A stretch of 33,851 nt of DNA, from positions 1 through 33,851 of the forward strand of contig CAJYPK010000017.1 in assembly GCA_913776615.1 (NCBI GenBank), in the 5' to 3' direction. Source of the stretch: an uncultured Hymenobacter sp. GTDB taxonomy: Bacteria; Bacteroidota; Bacteroidia; Cytophagales; Hymenobacteraceae. This document shows, one piece after another, positions 33,802-33,851 of this stretch (within the stretch, counting starts at the first letter, position 1; each line of letters starts with the position of its first letter). The translations under genes and the position numbers were made by a program. The notes under the pieces are model-generated. The model did no database searches and had not been told where the DNA came from. It saw nothing but the letters and a program-made list of their open reading frames with translations.

Positions 33802-33851
33802 AGCCACGGGCGGATAGAATACCATTACGAAGCAAAAATAGTACAGCCTTC

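Overview
The window looks like chromosomal DNA of a GC-rich Bacteroidota, most likely Hymenobacter or a close relative in Hymenobacteraceae (Cytophagales). The reasons are high GC with strong GC3 bias, almost no Shine-Dalgarno sequences, several TAnnTTTG (-7) promoter boxes of Bacteroidota type, a type IX secretion (T9SS) C-terminal sorting domain, the long insertion-bearing form of IspG, and many intergenic palindromic repeats. The genus is an inference. I saw no rRNA, tRNA, CRISPR array, transposase or phage gene.

Layout. 1-600: a RelE/ParE-type toxin and its antitoxin (minus). 658-1632: rlmF, a 23S rRNA methyltransferase. 1856-4483: a secreted M14 metallopeptidase, convergent with a double-discoidin T9SS surface protein (4641-6098). 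6398-6952: a YjbR/MmcQ-like protein and a small membrane protein. 7132-15240: a same-strand block with an OmpR-type response regulator and histidine kinase, a KgtP-like 2-oxoglutarate permease, ATP-dependent PEP carboxykinase, a DctA-like C4-dicarboxylate symporter and an outer-membrane porin. Together these read as a module for taking up TCA-cycle acids and running gluconeogenesis, with its own sensor. 15504-16232: a phytanoyl-CoA dioxygenase-like enzyme, divergent from a two-gene unit (16306-17424) of a very small protein-kinase-like protein and an AT-rich His/Cys-dyad, caspase-like protein. That unit is the best candidate here for an undescribed system. 17416-19395: ispG. 19563-20860: a PAS-only protein and a partner of unknown function.

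21182-24072: an unknown protein, a GhrA-like 2-hydroxyacid dehydrogenase, an unknown soluble helical protein and a secreted coiled-coil protein. 24353-25436: overlapping PTPS-type pterin synthase and folE genes. 25551-26992: a TIGR01777-type epimerase convergent with a GmhB-like phosphatase; one hairpin holds both stop codons. 27094-33697: protoporphyrinogen oxidase, a dolichol-phosphate-mannose-synthase-like glycosyltransferase, a TerC/Alx protein, an EgtD-like histidine methyltransferase, a MATE exporter and a DUF922-type HExxH protein.

Intergenic regions carry at least seven palindromic elements, with arms of 22-34 bp in the larger ones. Two related arms occur at 4499-4593 and 15286-15372. 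In two places the hairpin supplies the stop codon of the gene before it. Function calls rest on motif recognition from memory and reading of the given sequence; no search was run.
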